Assembly (NCBI GenBank): GCA_028023455.1
Contig: JAQFVV010000286.1
Location: 188,001-252,000, forward strand
Source: Epiperipatus broadwayi
Lineage: Eukaryota; Onychophora; Udeonychophora; Euonychophora; Peripatidae
DNA: 64,000 nt
Direction of reading: 5' to 3'
The translations under genes and the position numbers were made by a program. Under the pieces are notes generated by a model, which saw nothing but the letters and a program-made list of their open reading frames with translations, was not told the DNA's origin and ran no database searches. Below are positions 62,498 through 64,000 of the stretch, piece by piece. Each line of letters begins with the position of its first letter. Positions within the stretch are counted from its first letter, which is position 1.

Positions 62498-63352
62498 CGA
62501 AATAAAATGATTGTTAAAGACTAGTAGCTAAATACCAGAGGATTCATGGAAGTCTTACCGTACTGTTGAATGTTATATTTATATGCTTTATATTTTCTTA
62601 TTAAACACTTTATTTAATCTACCTGTTGTGTCCTCCACCTTATTACTCTTGAGTCTAGGTAGCCACTTACTGTCTGTATGGGCAACTTAAATATATACGT
62701 TACATGAATGACCGTCCAATATCTAGAGGATAAATAAATATATATCATTAACTGTAAGAATTAGTCTATGTTCTGAGCTGAGCTAGAAAAGGGATAACCC
62801 CGTGCTGTTATAAAGTCATCATCGGTTGGTCATACCGGGGTTTGGGTTTGAATTCAGTTGGCGTTTTGGAATTTATTCTTAAGCGTGGACTGGGTTTGAA
62901 CTCGGGTACTGTGTATGAGTAAGCGTGGTGGATTTATACCGGTACAGTTATTAAATTTTTGGCACCCAACGTGGGGCTCCGATGAAGAAATCTCCCACAC
63001 CCTGCAGAGTGAACGAGAGTAAACAGAAATGACAAAAATATTCGATTTTTTTTGTGTTTGTCATAATATTGATATGTATTTGGCGTATTAAAATGCGCAA
63101 GTTAAAACTATAGTTGAGTGAAACAAGTAATATAAAAGTTTTTTTCCCCCTTACACCAAGTTTCAGTGAATAGACTATTTCCAAATATCGTTAAGAAACA
63201 AAGTGAGATTTTTTTGAAAAGAGAGCGGAAGATTAAATAAAGTGTTTAATAAGAAAATATAAAGCATATAAATATAACATTCAACAGTACGGTAAGACTT
63301 CCATGAATCCTCTGGTATTTAGCTACTAGTCTTTAACAATCATTTTATCTCG
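62498..63352. repeat. 123-bp inverted repeat enclosing an LTR-element leader
   Basis: Left arm 62498-62620 and right arm 63230-63352 are nearly perfect reverse complements, with about 610 bp between them. The enclosed DNA includes the primer binding site at 62960. This could be part of an LTR plus an inverted LTR fragment. Confidence 0.8.
62960..62977 (+). other. Primer binding site, tRNA-Lys type, of an LTR retroelement
   Basis: TGGCACCCAACGTGGGGC differs at one base from the 18-base complement of the 3' end of tRNA-Lys, used as primer site by many LTR retroelements. The LTR should end just before it. No gag or pol frame follows within the inverted repeat. Confidence 0.65.
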
Positions 63353-63356
63353 TTTA

Positions 63357-63358
<2 letters not shown>

Positions 63359-63419
<61 letters not shown>

Positions 63420-63420
63420 T
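63359..63420. repeat. (TA)n-(GA)n microsatellite
   Basis: About 22 TA units followed by 8-9 GA units, directly after the right arm of the inverted repeat. Confidence 0.96.
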
Positions 63421-63766
63421 GAGTGATTCCACCTTTATTGTTAAAATGAGGTTGCCTGACAACAGTTTGAAATTTTTAATCGTTATTGATATTGGGATTG
63501 TCTAAATGTTGACTGGGTTTTAATGATATATATATATATATATATAATAAATAAAGTTTGATATCTGTATTTGTTTCACAATATATGTAATATACAAATT
63601 AATATATATATATCAAAATACAGTACAATTTACATAAATTATATTCTTTTAGAAGTACTTTCGACTATATATTTTGTAGTGTTTATCAACTATATAACAT
63701 TGAATAACCAAAATGAGACAACCTTTAACAATACCCATAGTTCAATTCAAATTTCCCACAATTCTG

Positions 63767-64000
63767 TTACCTTAACATTTGATGATTTCTTGAAATCAAC
63801 ATAGCCTCTTTTATTTTACGTTTATTATGACAACATTCAATTTGAATAATTTTCATATTTTTATAATCAAATTTAAATCCATATTGACAAGATTTATTAT
63901 GATCAAATATAAAAGATGATGAAGGTTTATTTACATCTATTCTAGATTGATTCTCTTTTTGAATTCTATTATATAAAAGCATATGCTCTTTTATTCTCTT
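63767..64000 (-). pseudogene. PLE GIY-YIG endonuclease, C-terminal part, cut by window edge
   Basis: The minus-strand frame (63767-63982, probably continuing beyond the window) reads RIQKENQSRIDVNKPSSSFI, then FDHNKSCQYGFKFDYKNMKI and CHNKRKIKEAMLISRNH. This matches the C-terminal pattern of PLE endonucleases: a basic segment, an H...C.. F.FD block, an isoleucine-rich strand, then KR.I.EA..I. The catalytic GIY and YIG segments would lie upstream, outside the window. The frame is uninterrupted over about 70 residues, so this copy is better preserved than the others here. Whether it is intact cannot be judged. The plus-strand frame 63571-63804 only partly overlaps it and has no family features. 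Confidence 0.6.

Noticed and set aside
62950-63184. 77-codon minus-strand frame
   Set aside because: Runs antisense across the primer binding site and leader of an LTR element; no motif.

Overview
This window is AT-rich, repeat-dominated DNA from an animal genome. The evidence is degraded Penelope-like retroelements (PLEs) with a reverse transcriptase and GIY-YIG endonuclease, a degraded LINE, a retroviral-type tRNA-Lys primer binding site, tRNA-derived foldback repeats, and very long (TA)n and (TAA)n microsatellites. I cannot name the species. I found no intact host protein-coding gene. Most open frames are translated microsatellites or chance frames in AT-rich DNA.

The main content is a set of repeats carrying hammerhead self-cleaving ribozymes (HHRs). 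I count 30 hammerhead-type motifs, intact and degenerate, in repeats of about 404-456 bp: four related units plus PLE ends. The motifs are type I, with a 6-bp stem I, a CUGANGA core, a short stem II, GAA, a very short self-complementary stem III and a cleavage-site C. Stem I changes between families but keeps pairing (CUUUCA/UGAAAG, UCCUCA/UGGGGA, CUUCCA/UGGAGG). The tandem or partly duplicated units fit retrozymes, which are non-autonomous retroelements copied through small circular RNAs and probably mobilised by PLE-type enzymes.

Layout. 0-1.7 kb: PLE fragments. 4.0-5.26 kb: small, older family-1 array. 7.2-7.7 kb: PLE endonuclease remnant. 8.8-11.8 kb: unique DNA with a weak candidate transcription unit. 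14.9-17.2 kb: family-2 units between (TAA)n and (ATT)n, with a nested family-3 unit. 17.3-19.6 kb: tandem satellites and a (TAA)n tract. 19.7-20.3 kb: foldback. 23-30.7 kb: foldback and tandem repeats, a 500-N gap and a PLE RT/endonuclease remnant. 30.7-39.4 kb: a LINE split by a 6.5-kb array of 16 near-identical family-1 units, eight on each strand. 39.4-44.7 kb: family-3 foldback, long (ATT)n, PLE remnants in opposite orientation and a PLE-type foldback. 48.4-51.4 kb: family-3 and family-4 units. 52.3-52.8 kb: tRNA-like foldback. 53-60.8 kb: mostly featureless. 60.9-64 kb: more GC-rich DNA with a possible exon, an Illumina adapter artefact, a tRNA-Asp-like relic, an LTR-element leader inside a 123-bp inverted repeat, and the C-terminal part of a PLE endonuclease running off the window.

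How the parts may work together (inference): tandem units are transcribed, the ribozymes cut the RNA into monomers, host RNA ligase circularises them, and PLE RT copies the circles into (TA)n or (TAA)n sites, producing multimers that are often head-to-head.
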